From JAXMAR01 sp046350295 (GTDB taxonomy: Bacteria > Planctomycetota > Planctomycetia > Gemmatales > Gemmataceae), in assembly GCA_046350295.1 (NCBI GenBank), contig JAXMAR010000011.1, positions 62,001 to 126,000 on the forward strand: a stretch of 64,000 nucleotides of DNA. Direction: 5' to 3'. Every line of letters begins with the position of its first letter. Position 1 is the stretch's first letter. Of the stretch, positions 8,507-17,052 are shown in pieces. Made by a program: the position numbers and the translations under genes. The notes beneath the pieces are model-generated. The model was not told the origin of the DNA. It saw only the letters and a program-made list of their open reading frames with translations, and did not search any database.

Positions 8507-9367
8507 TCACAGGTCCTTGTAGGGCAGCGTGAACAATAATTCGGCCCGGCTCAGGTCGCCCGTCTCGAAGCCGTCGCGGAACCAGCGGACGCGCTGATCC
8601 GACCTTCCGTGCGTGAAGGCGTCCGGCATCACGTAGCCGCGGGCCCGTTTTTGCAGGAAGTCGTCGCCGATCTTGTAGGCCGCGTTGATGGCGGAGTCGA
8701 TATCCCCTTTCTCCAGGAAACGGAACCTCTTCTCCGCGTGGTAGGCCCAGACGCCGGCCAGGAAATCGGCCTGTAGCTCCTGGCGCACGGAGACCTGGTT
8801 GGCGGTTTCCGAGCGGAGAATGCCGCGCTTCTCCCGCGCCGCGGCGGAATAGCCGAGGAGATTCTGGACGTGGTGGCCGACCTCATGCCCGAGCACGTAG
8901 GCGCGGGCAAACTCGCCGGGCGCGCCGAGGCGCCGTTCCATCTCGTTGTAAAAGGAGAGGTCGATGTAGACCTTGCGATCGCCCGGGCAATAGAACGGCC
9001 CGACCGCCGCGCTCTCCGTCCCGCACGCTGAATTGACCTGACCGCGGAAGAGGACCAGCGTCGGCTTGACGTAGGTCTTGCCTATCTTCTGGAAGAGATC
9101 GTCCCAAACGACTTCGGTGTCGTGGAAGACGACCTTGGCGAACTTGGCCAGACGCTCTTCCTGGGGATCGGCCGGAGCCGTCGGCGCGGGTCCCGGCTGC
9201 GCGCCTTGCTTGCGGCCAAAAAGTTCGGCGAGGCGATCCGGATTCACGCCGAGAAAGAGGCCCAGCAGCAGCAGAATGATACCGCCGCCGCCAATGGCGA
9301 TGGTCCGGCCGCCAAAGGCGCGCCGGTCCTCGACGTTCTCGCTCTCTTCGCGTCCTTCCCATTGCAT
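8507..9367 (-). CDS. YpfJ-type neutral zinc metallopeptidase
   Basis: A 286-residue membrane-anchored protein of the putative neutral zinc metallopeptidase family. It has a short cytoplasmic start (MQWEGREESENVEDRR), one membrane helix near residues 22-40 (IAIGGGGIILLLLGLFLG) and a C-terminal catalytic domain with the zinc motif HEVGH at about residues 161-165, followed by ELQADFLAGVWAYH, which supplies the downstream Glu ligand. GCGTESAAVGPFYCPGD-like Cys residues typical of the family are present (SACGTE, FYCPGD). Substrates of this family are not established. The start at 9367 is preferred over the longer frame to 9403. Confidence 0.85.
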   Translation of the reverse strand: MQWEGREESENVEDRRAFGGRTIAIGGGGIILLLLGLFLGVNPDRLAELFGRKQGAQPGPAPTAPADPQEERLAKFAKVVFHDTEVVWDDLFQKIGKTYVKPTLVLFRGQVNSACGTESAAVGPFYCPGDRKVYIDLSFYNEMERRLGAPGEFARAYVLGHEVGHHVQNLLGYSAAAREKRGILRSETANQVSVRQELQADFLAGVWAYHAEKRFRFLEKGDIDSAINAAYKIGDDFLQKRARGYVMPDAFTHGRSDQRVRWFRDGFETGDLSRAELLFTLPYKDL

Positions 9368-9598
9368 GACAGGGCCTCCCGCGGGTCCGCTTCCTCTCTG
9401 CAAGAAGTGTACCGAACCGGGCGAGCGTGAGCGAGTCGGCCGCTGCTATTCCTTCAACTTCGTCTTCACGTAGGCGCCGGCGCTTCAGGCAAGCTTGTCG
9501 AATCCCACGCTTGTCCGCAGTCCCCGACCATTTTAAAGTAGAGTGAAGCCCACCTGGGGAAGGCTTTCTTCGAACACGGTTCGCCGGGGAGCGGCGCC

Positions 9599-10306
9599 AT
9601 GCCTCTGCTGGACCATTTTCATCCTCCGTTATCGCAGCGACGCCACTGGGAGTCGTTCCATGCCGCCTGGGCGTCGACGCTAGCCGATTACCTCAACAGC
9701 GGGCTCCTGCCGGAGGGCTACTTCGCCGAAGAGTTGATCACGACGGGGGGCCGGATCGAGATCGACGTCGCCGCCTGGGAAGAAGAGACAGGACGCAACG
9801 GCGCCGGGCGCCTGGCGACGGAGACCTATGTGGCGCCGCCGCCGACCGCGGTCATCCCGGCAGTGTTCCCTGAGACGTTCTCCGTTCAGATTTACCACGC
9901 CGAGGGAGGCACGGTGCTGGCGGGCGCCATCGAGCTGGTCAGTCCGGGGAACAAGGACAGACCCGAGACACGCCGGGCATTCGCGGTCAAAGGCGCCAAT
10001 TACCTTTACCAGGGTGTCAGTCTCGTTGTCGTCGATATCGTCACGAGCCGACAAGCGAATCTGCACAACGAGATCGTCAAGCTGCTGGGCCAGGAGGAGC
10101 AGGCGTTGTCGGGCGGTCTCTATGCCGTGGCCTACCGCCCAGCCCGACGCGACGGCGCCGCGGAGATCGCGTTGTGGCCGCACTCCCTGGCGCTCAACCA
10201 ACCATTGCCCGTCTTGCCTCTGACGCTGGCCGCCGATCTCGTCGTCCCCGTCGACCTGGAAGCGACCTATGCCGACGTCTGCCGCCGCCGCGTGCCTCGG
10301 CGGTGA
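9599..10306 (+). CDS. DUF4058 family protein
   Basis: A 235-residue cytosolic protein. The start MPLLDHFHPPLSQRRHWESF and the central strand AGAIELVSPGNKDRPETRR are typical of DUF4058, a family found in planctomycetes and cyanobacteria whose fold resembles the restriction-endonuclease-like Uma2 group. No function is known. The C-terminus (LEATYADVCRRR) ends where other members end, so it is complete. Between it and the next gene (10307-10506) a different frame encodes a short stretch rich in Glu/Leu/Arg (about 10330-10430) that may be a gene remnant. Confidence 0.75.
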   Translation: MPLLDHFHPPLSQRRHWESFHAAWASTLADYLNSGLLPEGYFAEELITTGGRIEIDVAAWEEETGRNGAGRLATETYVAPPPTAVIPAVFPETFSVQIYHAEGGTVLAGAIELVSPGNKDRPETRRAFAVKGANYLYQGVSLVVVDIVTSRQANLHNEIVKLLGQEEQALSGGLYAVAYRPARRDGAAEIALWPHSLALNQPLPVLPLTLAADLVVPVDLEATYADVCRRRVPRR

Positions 10307-10506
10307 GTCAATCGGATTTCTTGCCACAGGAGCGGAGGCGGCGGCGTTGCGACAGGAGATCGAGGCGAAGCAGCTTAGCCGGACGGAATTGCGCGCCAAG
10401 TTGCTGGCGCGGAAGGCGCAGCCAAGGACCAGGTATTGTTCATTCCCTTCTGACCGGCGCTGCCAGAACTCTTGATTCCCACCAGCCGTTATGCGTGAAT
10501 AGATCC

Positions 10507-11955
10507 ATGAACTGCTCCTGCCACCCCACCCGCCGCCACTTCCTCGCCGACGCCGGGCGCGGCCTCTTTGCCGTCGCCCTCGGCGCCCTCCTCGAGCGCG
10601 AGGCCCGCTCCAGTGCTCCGCACTGGGCGCCGCCCGACGGCCGGCCGCATTTCCCTCCCAAGGCCAAGAGCGTCATCTGGCTTTTCATGAACGGCGGCGT
10701 CAGCCATCTGGAGTCGTTCGATCCCAAGCCGATGCTCAATCGCTACGCCGGCAAGACGATCGCGGAGACGCCGTTCGCCGACGTGATGAACCCCGAGCGG
10801 CTGGCCATGAACAACCGCGTCGTCGTCGTCAACGACGCCAACGGCCAGCAGCGCAGCGTCATCTATCCGCTGCAGGTCGGCTACCGCAAGCACGGCCGCA
10901 GCGGCATCGAGGTGAGCGACTGGTTCCCCCACGTCGCCCGCTCCATCGACGACATCGCCGTCGTCCGCTCCCTCTGGACCTCCGACAACAACCACGGCGC
11001 CCAGACCCAGTTTCATTCCGGTCGCCACATGCTCGACGGCCAGTACCCCACCGTCGGCGCCTGGGTCACCTACGGCCTCGCCTCGCTCAACGACAACCTG
11101 CCGCAATATGTCTCCATCGGCGTCCGCCCCTACTGGAACGCGCGCGACGGCCACTACCTCGGTCCCGCCTACGACGCCGTGCCGCTGCGCATCGACCCGG
11201 CCCGGCCCGTCGACTACGTCCGCCCCGAAGTCGACATCAGCCCGGAGGCGCAGGAGATCGGCTTCGACCTGGTGGGGACGTTGAACCGGGCTTCCGCTCG
11301 CCGCTTCCCCGACGACCCCGCCCTCCAGGCCCGCATCCGCTCCTATGAGCTGGCCTTCCGCATGCAGCGCTCGCTGCCGGAAGTGCTTCGCCTGGACGAT
11401 GAAACGATGGAAACCCAGCGCCTTTACGGCCTGGACAACGCGACGACGCGCGACTTCGGCACGCAATGTCTCGCCGCCCGCCGCATGGTCGAGCGCGGCG
11501 TCCGCTTCATCCAGATCCAGCACGGCGGCGGCGGGGCGGGCGCCTGGGACGCTCACGGCGACTTGCGCGGCAACCACTCACGCAACTGTGCCGCCGTCGA
11601 TCAACCCATCGGCGCCCTCCTCGTCGACCTCAAGCGCCGCGGCCTGCTTGACGAGACCATCGTCGTCTTCGGCACGGAGTTCGGGCGCACGCCGGGCGCC
11701 CAGGGGGGCAACGGCCGGGACCACCACATCTACGGCTTCTCTTGCTGGCTGGCGGGCGGCGGCATCAAGGGGGGCATCGCCCATGGCGCCACCGACGAGC
11801 TTGGCTTCCACGCCGTGGAAGATCGGCACTACGTCACCGACATCCACGCGACGCTGCTGCACCTGCTCGGGCTCGAATCGAATCGGCTCGACGTGCCGGG
11901 ACGGCAGCGACTGGCGATTGACCATGGCGAGGCGATTCGTGCGATCATGGCGTGA
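10507..11955 (+). CDS. DUF1501 domain protein
   Basis: A 482-residue protein of the DUF1501 group, which belongs to the alkaline-phosphatase/sulfatase-like superfamily. The N-terminus has a twin-arginine-like export signal (TRRHFLADAGRGLFAVALGA). Family landmarks follow: SVIWLFMNGGVSHLESFDPK, GWD-like AWDAHGDL, VFGTEFGRTPGAQGGNGRDH and YVTDIHATLLHLLGL. In planctomycetes these genes normally follow a DUF1549/DUF1553 cytochrome-like gene; none is present here. The function is unproven; a role in extracellular polymer use is often suggested from co-occurrence. Confidence 0.85.
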   Translation: MNCSCHPTRRHFLADAGRGLFAVALGALLEREARSSAPHWAPPDGRPHFPPKAKSVIWLFMNGGVSHLESFDPKPMLNRYAGKTIAETPFADVMNPERLAMNNRVVVVNDANGQQRSVIYPLQVGYRKHGRSGIEVSDWFPHVARSIDDIAVVRSLWTSDNNHGAQTQFHSGRHMLDGQYPTVGAWVTYGLASLNDNLPQYVSIGVRPYWNARDGHYLGPAYDAVPLRIDPARPVDYVRPEVDISPEAQEIGFDLVGTLNRASARRFPDDPALQARIRSYELAFRMQRSLPEVLRLDDETMETQRLYGLDNATTRDFGTQCLAARRMVERGVRFIQIQHGGGGAGAWDAHGDLRGNHSRNCAAVDQPIGALLVDLKRRGLLDETIVVFGTEFGRTPGAQGGNGRDHHIYGFSCWLAGGGIKGGIAHGATDELGFHAVEDRHYVTDIHATLLHLLGLESNRLDVPGRQRLAIDHGEAIRAIMA

Positions 11956-11994
11956 TCTTGCACTTTCGCGTCCTCGCCGCTTACTCGTCCCGAA

Positions 11995-12102
11995 GTGCCG
12001 GCTTTGTAACGAAACGGGGACGGTCCCTGATCTTGCAAAGCACAACGTTCTTGCGGATTGGGAGAGGGACAGTACTCCGTTTCGTTGCAAGCCCGGAGTG
12101 CC
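11995..12102. repeat. REP-like imperfect palindrome
   Basis: Arms at 11995-12028 and 12065-12102 pair over about 30 bases with a few mismatches; both contain the AACGAAACGG core and end in GGTCCCT / AGGGAC. It lies between the DUF1501 stop and the SWIM-like remnant. The ACGGGGAC-GTCCC core resembles REP palindromes mobilised by RAYT-type transposases in other bacteria; no transposase is present here. Confidence 0.7.
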
Positions 12103-12104
12103 GG

Positions 12105-12677
12105 ATGATCGCCATCGACGACGCCTACGTCGACTCCGCCGCCCCCAACGCCGAGGCCGCCAAGAACGGCCGCGGCCTGGTGCTCAAGAACAAGTTCACG
12201 CGGCTGCACCTGTCGGCCGACGAGACCCTTCTCTTCGGTGAATGCCAGGGGAGCGGCGACGTCAACCCGCGCATCCGCTGGGACGCGATGACGCCGCGGC
12301 CGCTGGAGCCAGGCGACTTCGAGCGCATCCGCGGCTTCGGCCAGCCGGACTTCGCCGCCGCCGTGAAGGAGGTGAAGACCCACCTGAAAGGCCCGCTCGC
12401 CGACAAGCAGCCGATCCTCGCCCTGAATTTCAAGCGTCTCGGCCGGGTCGGCGAGGTGATGGTCGCCGAGGACACGAAGGGCGAGCGGCTAATGATGACC
12501 GACGCCGGCATGGCCGAGGAACCGTCGAGCTGTCACCTCCTGGCGCTCCTGCCCAAGGCGTGCTTCGAGAGTCAGACGCTGATCGCCCGCTTCCGCCACG
12601 ACCTCGACACTCGCAAGCTCCAGATCAAGCCCCTGAGCATCGTGACCGGGGGTTCGCGATGTTTTCCCCTTACCTGA
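12105..12677 (+). pseudogene. Remnant of a SWIM zinc-finger protein (internal deletion)
   Basis: The first 45 residues (IDDAYVDSAAPNAEAAKNGR through LFGECQGSG) look like the N-terminus of planctomycete SWIM zinc-finger proteins, in which this segment leads into the CxC...CxH zinc site. Here the zinc site is absent: after GECQGSG the chain jumps to DVNPRIRWDAMTP and a C-terminal domain (ILALNFKRLGRVGEV, ARFRHDLDTRKLQIKPL). The simplest reading is an in-frame deletion joining the N- and C-terminal parts. The frame is open for 190 residues, so a shortened product may still be made. The preceding REP-like palindrome begins just upstream. The comparison is from memory of the family. Confidence 0.5.
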
Positions 12678-12700
12678 CGGGCAAGGATGGGAAAAAAAGA

Positions 12701-12734
12701 GGGGCAGAAAAATGACGGATCATTTTTCTGCCCC
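12701..12734. terminator. Perfect 15-bp hairpin between convergent genes
   Basis: GGGGCAGAAAAATGA pairs exactly with its complement around a 4-base loop (CGGA). It lies between the SWIM-like remnant (+) and the RRM gene (-), so it could terminate both transcripts; A- and T-rich stem halves would allow it. It may alternatively be another dispersed hairpin element. Confidence 0.6.
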
Positions 12735-12757
12735 GAGAGTTTCGATGGTTCAATCGC

Positions 12758-13102
12758 TTAGCCGCGATCGAAACGGCCGCGGCCGCCGCCCCCGCCACCA
12801 TAACCGCCCCGGCCTCCGCCGAAGCCGCCACGACCGCCGCCGCCGCCGGCACGGGGCCGGTCCTCGCGCGGTCGCGCTTCGTTGACGGTGAGGGTGCGGC
12901 CCTGCATCTCCGCGCCGTTGAGGGCGTTGACGGCCTCATCGGCGCCTTCGGACATCTCGACGAAGCCGAAGCCGCGCGAACGGCCGGTGTCGCGGTCCAT
13001 GATGATCTGGGCCTGCGTCACGGTACCGAACTCGCCGAACGCCTCGAGAAGGTCGTCCGCAGTCGCGGTGAAGGGCAGATTGCCGACATACAACTTCTTC
13101 AT
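12758..13102 (-). CDS. RRM-type glycine-rich RNA-binding protein
   Basis: A 114-residue protein with a single RNA recognition motif at residues 1-80: RNP2 is LYVGNL (4-9) and RNP1 is RGFGFVEM (43-50), with the aromatic residues that stack on RNA in place. The tail from about residue 85 is Gly/Arg-rich (GGFGGGRGGYGGGGGG). This is the same layout as cyanobacterial Rbp proteins, several of which are cold-induced; cold induction here is inference. The 227-base leader between it and the upstream desaturase contains a hairpin. Confidence 0.9.
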   Translation of the reverse strand: MKKLYVGNLPFTATADDLLEAFGEFGTVTQAQIIMDRDTGRSRGFGFVEMSEGADEAVNALNGAEMQGRTLTVNEARPREDRPRAGGGGGRGGFGGGRGGYGGGGGGRGRFDRG

Positions 13103-13262
13103 GGTGAACCTTTCCGAGCCACAAATCGGGCTCCACTGCGAAGAAACCCCGCTCGCAACACGGGTTGGAAGAGTTGGCTATCGAACGACTTGACGAACGG
13201 GGACCAAGAAAAGCCCACCAAGGCCAAGACCGAGGCGCCGAAATCTTCGACTCTTCCCGTTG

Positions 13263-13282
13263 GGATGGGCCCAGGCCCATCC
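13263..13282 (-). terminator. Hairpin downstream of the desaturase gene
   Basis: GGATGGGCC-CA-GGCCCATCC forms a 9-bp stem (the innermost pairs open to give a workable loop). It lies 48 bases after the desaturase stop and 161 bases before the RRM start, both on the minus strand. It could terminate the desaturase transcript or structure the RRM leader. Confidence 0.45.
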
Positions 13283-13329
13283 GAACTACGCTTTTGACGC
13301 CGATTGCCGATCGGCGCATCAATTCCTTT

Positions 13330-14274
13330 TCAATGCCCGGCAAGGGCCGCTTTGCCAGGTCGCCTGACGTTCCAGGCGAGTCCCAAGATTGCCAGGACGC
13401 GGATGATCCAATAACTGAAGTCGATCTGCCACCAGCGAAAACCGTGCCGCGCCGAGGTGGGGAAGGCGTGGTGATTGTTATGCCAGCCCTCGCCGAGGGC
13501 GAGGACCCCGAAGACGAAGTTATTCCGGCTCATGTCACCACTCTTGTAGGGTTGGCCACCCCACAGATGGCAAATCGAGTTCACGCTCCAGGTCACGTGG
13601 TGCACAAAGAAGATGCGCACGAGACCGCCCCAGATCAGGCCGAGCAGCGCCCCACGCCAGCCGCCGAGGAAGAAAAACCCCAACGCTGTCGGGATCAGCA
13701 GGCCGGCCAGCACCCAAACCGGAAACAGGGCGCTGACAAAGCGAAGCGTCTTGCTTTGCCGCAAATCCTTGACGTAGCGAACCAGGTTGTTCACTTCCGG
13801 CTTGAAAAGCCAGCCGGTATGGGCGTGCCACAGGCCGCGCAGCATGCCGAGAATACCGCGGCCTCGGCCATGCGGCGAGTGTGGATCCTGCTCCTTGTCG
13901 CTGTGTTGATGATGTCGGCGATGCGCCGCCACCCAGCGCATCAGCGAACCCTGCACCGCCATCGAGCCTAGCACCGCCAGGATTACCTTGATCACCCGGT
14001 TGGTCTCGAAGGAGTGATGCGAAAAAAGCCGGTGGTAGCCGACCGTGATTCCGATCGCCGTGGCGAGGTACATGCCGGCAAGCAGGCTGAATTCACCCCA
14101 GCTGAAGCCCCAACCCCAGAACGAAATCATTGCGCACACCAGGCCGGCAAACGGCGCCACGACCGCCACCAAGATGGCGATGCGCATGGCAACCGACTGG
14201 GGCACATGCTCTTCGGGGGTGGAGGAGAGAGAAGAGGTTGCGGCGGATACTGCGGCTGCTTTTGAGTCTAACAC
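13330..14274 (-). CDS. Acyl-CoA desaturase (membrane fatty acid desaturase)
   Basis: A di-iron membrane desaturase that introduces a double bond, usually delta-9, into saturated acyl chains. All three histidine boxes are visible: HRLFSHHSF, HRRHHQHSD and GEGWHNNHHAFP. Hydrophobic pairs of helices lie before box 1 (FAGLVCAMISFWGWGF) and between boxes 2 and 3 (ALFPVWVLAGLLIPTALGFF). I place the start at GTG 14274 (314 residues); the open frame to 14340 would need TTG, and an ATG at 14187 is also possible. The RRM gene lies downstream on the same strand. Confidence 0.88.
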   Translation of the reverse strand: MLDSKAAAVSAATSSLSSTPEEHVPQSVAMRIAILVAVVAPFAGLVCAMISFWGWGFSWGEFSLLAGMYLATAIGITVGYHRLFSHHSFETNRVIKVILAVLGSMAVQGSLMRWVAAHRRHHQHSDKEQDPHSPHGRGRGILGMLRGLWHAHTGWLFKPEVNNLVRYVKDLRQSKTLRFVSALFPVWVLAGLLIPTALGFFFLGGWRGALLGLIWGGLVRIFFVHHVTWSVNSICHLWGGQPYKSGDMSRNNFVFGVLALGEGWHNNHHAFPTSARHGFRWWQIDFSYWIIRVLAILGLAWNVRRPGKAALAGH

Positions 14275-14604
14275 GAACTTCTCTAGGGCTGAAACAAGGG
14301 ACAACGTCCTATCCTTAGCGGAGAGGGCCAAACGACGCAATCCGAATCGAGACGGGAGGGAAACAGGAATTGTCGGAAAACCGCATCGAGTCTTTCAAAC
14401 GCCGACAAGGGACCAAGGAGCGATGTTGTAATTGTATCTTGGCTTCCCAAAAACGGCGCAGCGATTTTCCCCTTTTTCCGTTTTTTCGCGATTCTGCCAC
14501 ACTTGCCTTCCACCACAGGCGCATGGCGTGCCGCAAACTTGCTGAACTTGGTTTTCAGGGTACACTTGAACAACCCCTTTCACGGTGTCTCGAGAAGGTC
14601 CCTG
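14275..14604. other. Divergent intergenic region
   Basis: 330 bases between the divergently transcribed desaturase and the DUF362 fusion gene. It is less GC-rich than its surroundings, with T-rich runs (about 14467-14487). It should hold both promoters, but I cannot fix -35/-10 boxes. No convincing ORF or RNA gene seen. Confidence 0.5.
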
Positions 14605-16548
14605 ATGAATCGCCATGCCGACGCGCTCCTTGCTCTCGCCCACCCCCAAGGCGGGTGGGCCTATTCCCCGGGACAGACCGCCCAAATTGAGCCGACGTGC
14701 TTCGCGCTCCTGGCTTTGACGCAAACGCTTAAGCCCGCCGAGTTAGGGACCGACATCGGGCGGGGCGCTGTCGACGCCGTCGAAAAGGGGATTGCCTTTC
14801 TCGAACGTCAGCGCGGCAGTGACGGGGCCTACCGTCTCGCCGACGCCCGCGAAGAAGCCATTTGGACCACGCCTCTGGTCCTTTTTACCCTCGCCGCGCT
14901 CGGGAGAACCGGCCCGCGAATCGATGAGACCGCGGCCTTTCTGCTGGCGATCAAAGGCCGCGTGCCGGACAATCCGCTCGCGGACGAACTACACGACATC
15001 GATCTCAAGGTCCTCGGCTGGCCGTGGGCGGAGAACAATTTCTCCTGGGTCGAGCCGACGGCCTGGGCCTGTCTGGCGCTTCGGAAGGTGGGACAGGGAC
15101 AGCAGCCGCGCGTGCAGGAAGGCATGCAGATGATCCTGGATCGCGCGATGGACGGTGGCGGCGTCAACTATGGCAACCGCCGCATTCTCGGCAAGATGAC
15201 GGACCCGATTCCGGGGCCGACGGCGCTCATGCTGCTCGCACTCCAGGGCCGCGATCATCCGCGGCTCGCTGCTGCCGTTGCGTATCTGCTGCATGAGATC
15301 GAACGCGGCGACGCGGAGCACCGCGCGTGGATTCGATTGGCCTTGGACGCCTATCCTGACGCGCCGGGTGTCGCCGCGGCCTTGTCCGGCCTGGAGGAGA
15401 AGATCGAACAGGCGTTGCAGCAGCGCGAGGAAACGCGCTTCCTGCGGCCGGCGCCGGTCCGACTCGCCCTCGCGATGCTGGCGGAAAGCTGCGGCGAAAG
15501 CAACCCGTTTCGCCTCGACCTCGCGCCAACAGCGGGGCCGGCCATCTTGAGTCCGTCCAGCTACCAACCGCGCAGGCCAGGCCTTGGCCGGCGCATGGGA
15601 ACGTGGTTTCGTGGGTTGGCCGTCAAAGCGGCGGGGGCGCTCAAACCTCCGCCCGCGTTCTCCGCCGTGCACATCGCGCGGGCGCCCTCGTATGACGATG
15701 ATCTGGTTTCCATACTTCACAAGCAATACGAGCATTTCAGGCCGCACGTAGCGCTGGCCGACAAGAAGGTGGTTCTCAAGCCGAACCTGGTGGAGTGGCA
15801 TCGGGACAAGGTGATCAACACGAATCCGCGCGTCGTGGATGCCGTGATCGAGCTGTGCAAGAAAGAAGGGGCGAAGGAGATCATCGTCGCGGAGGGGCCG
15901 GGCCATTGGCGCAACGTCGAATACCTTGTGGAGGCGAGCGGATTGGGGGACGTGCTGCGCCGACACGACCTGACCTTCGTCGACCTCAACCATGACGAGC
16001 CGGTGAAGACGCCGAACCTTGGCCGGCTGACGGGCCTGGAGTATCTCTACCTGACACGGACGATCGTGACCGCCGATGTCGTCATCTCGCTGCCCAAGCT
16101 CAAAACGCACCACTGGGCGGGCGCTACGCTGTCGCTCAAGAACCTGTTCGGCACGTTGCCCGGGATTTGCTACGGTTGGCCCAAGAACGAGTTGCACTGG
16201 CGCGGGATCGACAACAGCATCGTCGACATCGCGCTGACCCGCACCCCAGAGTTGGCCATCGTCGATGCCGTCGTCGGCATGGAAGGCGACGGGCCCCTGA
16301 ACGGCGTCGCCCGGCCCTTCGGCGCCCTTGTTATGGGGCATGACCTCGTCGCCCTCGACGCCACCTGCTGCCGGTTGATGATGCTCGATCCCGAGAAGAT
16401 CGGTTACCTGGCCCTGGGTCAGATGAAGAAGCTGGGTCGGCTCAGGGAGACGGAGATACCGCAGCTGGGCGAGGCGATCGGGCGCCGGGCGCAGCCCTTC
16501 GACACCGTGGACCACCTCAAGGCCCTGCGTCTGGGCCGTCCCGCCTGA
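14605..16548 (+). CDS. Prenyltransferase/squalene-cyclase-like repeats fused to DUF362
   Basis: A 647-residue two-domain protein. Residues 1 to about 330 contain alpha-barrel repeats of the prenyltransferase/squalene oxidase type: QGGWAYSPGQTAQIEPTCFA, SDGAYRLADAREEAIWTTPL, FSWVEPTAWACLALRKVG and GVNYGNRRILGKMTDPIPGP. The catalytic DxDD of real cyclases is absent. From about residue 370 a DUF362 domain follows (KVVLKPNLVEWHRDKVINTN, VISLPKLKTHHWAGATLSLK, GPLNGVARPFGALVMGHD). DUF362 proteins often occur with iron-sulfur proteins, but no CxxCxxC ferredoxin motif is present. No signal peptide. Start at 14605 is supported by GAGAAGG at 14592-14598. The fusion suggests an isoprenoid- or lipid-related role; this is inference. 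Confidence 0.8.
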   Translation: MNRHADALLALAHPQGGWAYSPGQTAQIEPTCFALLALTQTLKPAELGTDIGRGAVDAVEKGIAFLERQRGSDGAYRLADAREEAIWTTPLVLFTLAALGRTGPRIDETAAFLLAIKGRVPDNPLADELHDIDLKVLGWPWAENNFSWVEPTAWACLALRKVGQGQQPRVQEGMQMILDRAMDGGGVNYGNRRILGKMTDPIPGPTALMLLALQGRDHPRLAAAVAYLLHEIERGDAEHRAWIRLALDAYPDAPGVAAALSGLEEKIEQALQQREETRFLRPAPVRLALAMLAESCGESNPFRLDLAPTAGPAILSPSSYQPRRPGLGRRMGTWFRGLAVKAAGALKPPPAFSAVHIARAPSYDDDLVSILHKQYEHFRPHVALADKKVVLKPNLVEWHRDKVINTNPRVVDAVIELCKKEGAKEIIVAEGPGHWRNVEYLVEASGLGDVLRRHDLTFVDLNHDEPVKTPNLGRLTGLEYLYLTRTIVTADVVISLPKLKTHHWAGATLSLKNLFGTLPGICYGWPKNELHWRGIDNSIVDIALTRTPELAIVDAVVGMEGDGPLNGVARPFGALVMGHDLVALDATCCRLMMLDPEKIGYLALGQMKKLGRLRETEIPQLGEAIGRRAQPFDTVDHLKALRLGRPA

Positions 16549-16616
16549 CTCTTCATCTCGTGGCCCGAGCGACGCCTTCCTTGGTTTTTTCAAAAAGCCC
16601 TGGCGTCCAAGCCGCG

Positions 16617-16645
16617 CATCCCCGATCATCAAGGGGTGTTTTTTT
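16617..16645 (+). terminator. Intrinsic terminator after the DUF362 fusion gene
   Basis: CCCC-gatcatcaa-GGGG with a flanking CA/TG pair is followed by a seven-T run at 16639-16645, about 70 bases after the stop and 27 bases before the next start. The short stem is GC-only, so termination may be partial. Confidence 0.6.
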
Positions 16646-16671
16646 GTCTTCTTTTTGACGGAGCAGCGTGG

Positions 16672-17052
16672 ATGAAGCGGGGCGTGTCGTTGGTTGGCAT
16701 CGGGCTGTGCCTGGTTCTCGTCGGATGCGGCTCCAACAACAAGGACAAGATCGAGGGGACGAGGTGGTCGTCCCAGGAGCAGAAGGCCGGCGCGAAGGTG
16801 GCGCCCAAGGGGGCGATCGAGCTGCGCTTCAGCGGCGACGGCAATTTTGAATGGAAGTTCGGCTCGGAGGCGAAGCCGATCAAGCTGAAGGGGACCTACA
16901 CCCTGGGCTCCGGGGACAACGTGACGTTCCACTTCGAGGAAGAGTTCGAGGAGCGCAAGGAGCACACGGAAAAGATTCAGGTACGCGACAAGACGCTGAC
17001 GCTTTCCGATGCGAAGGGAAATATCACGTTCGACCGCGTGGAGCCGAAATGA
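16672..17052 (+). CDS. Small lipoprotein, TIGR03066-like
   Basis: A 126-residue lipoprotein with a clear lipobox (LVLVGCGS, Cys near residue 19). The mature part reads as an eight-stranded small beta domain: GTRWSSQEQ, IELRFSGDGNFEWKFG, LKGTYTLGSGDNVTFHFEEE, KTLTLSDAKGNITFDRV. This layout resembles TIGR03066, a paralogous family first defined in Gemmata obscuriglobus. Its stop overlaps the start of a paralogue by four bases (ATGA), so the two are translationally coupled. Function unknown. Confidence 0.7.
   Translation: MKRGVSLVGIGLCLVLVGCGSNNKDKIEGTRWSSQEQKAGAKVAPKGAIELRFSGDGNFEWKFGSEAKPIKLKGTYTLGSGDNVTFHFEEEFEERKEHTEKIQVRDKTLTLSDAKGNITFDRVEPK

Noticed and set aside
10307..10506. Small gene after DUF4058 (frame 10269-10475)
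   Set aside because: Starts inside DUF4058 and has no ribosome binding site; at best the remnant of a coiled C-terminus.
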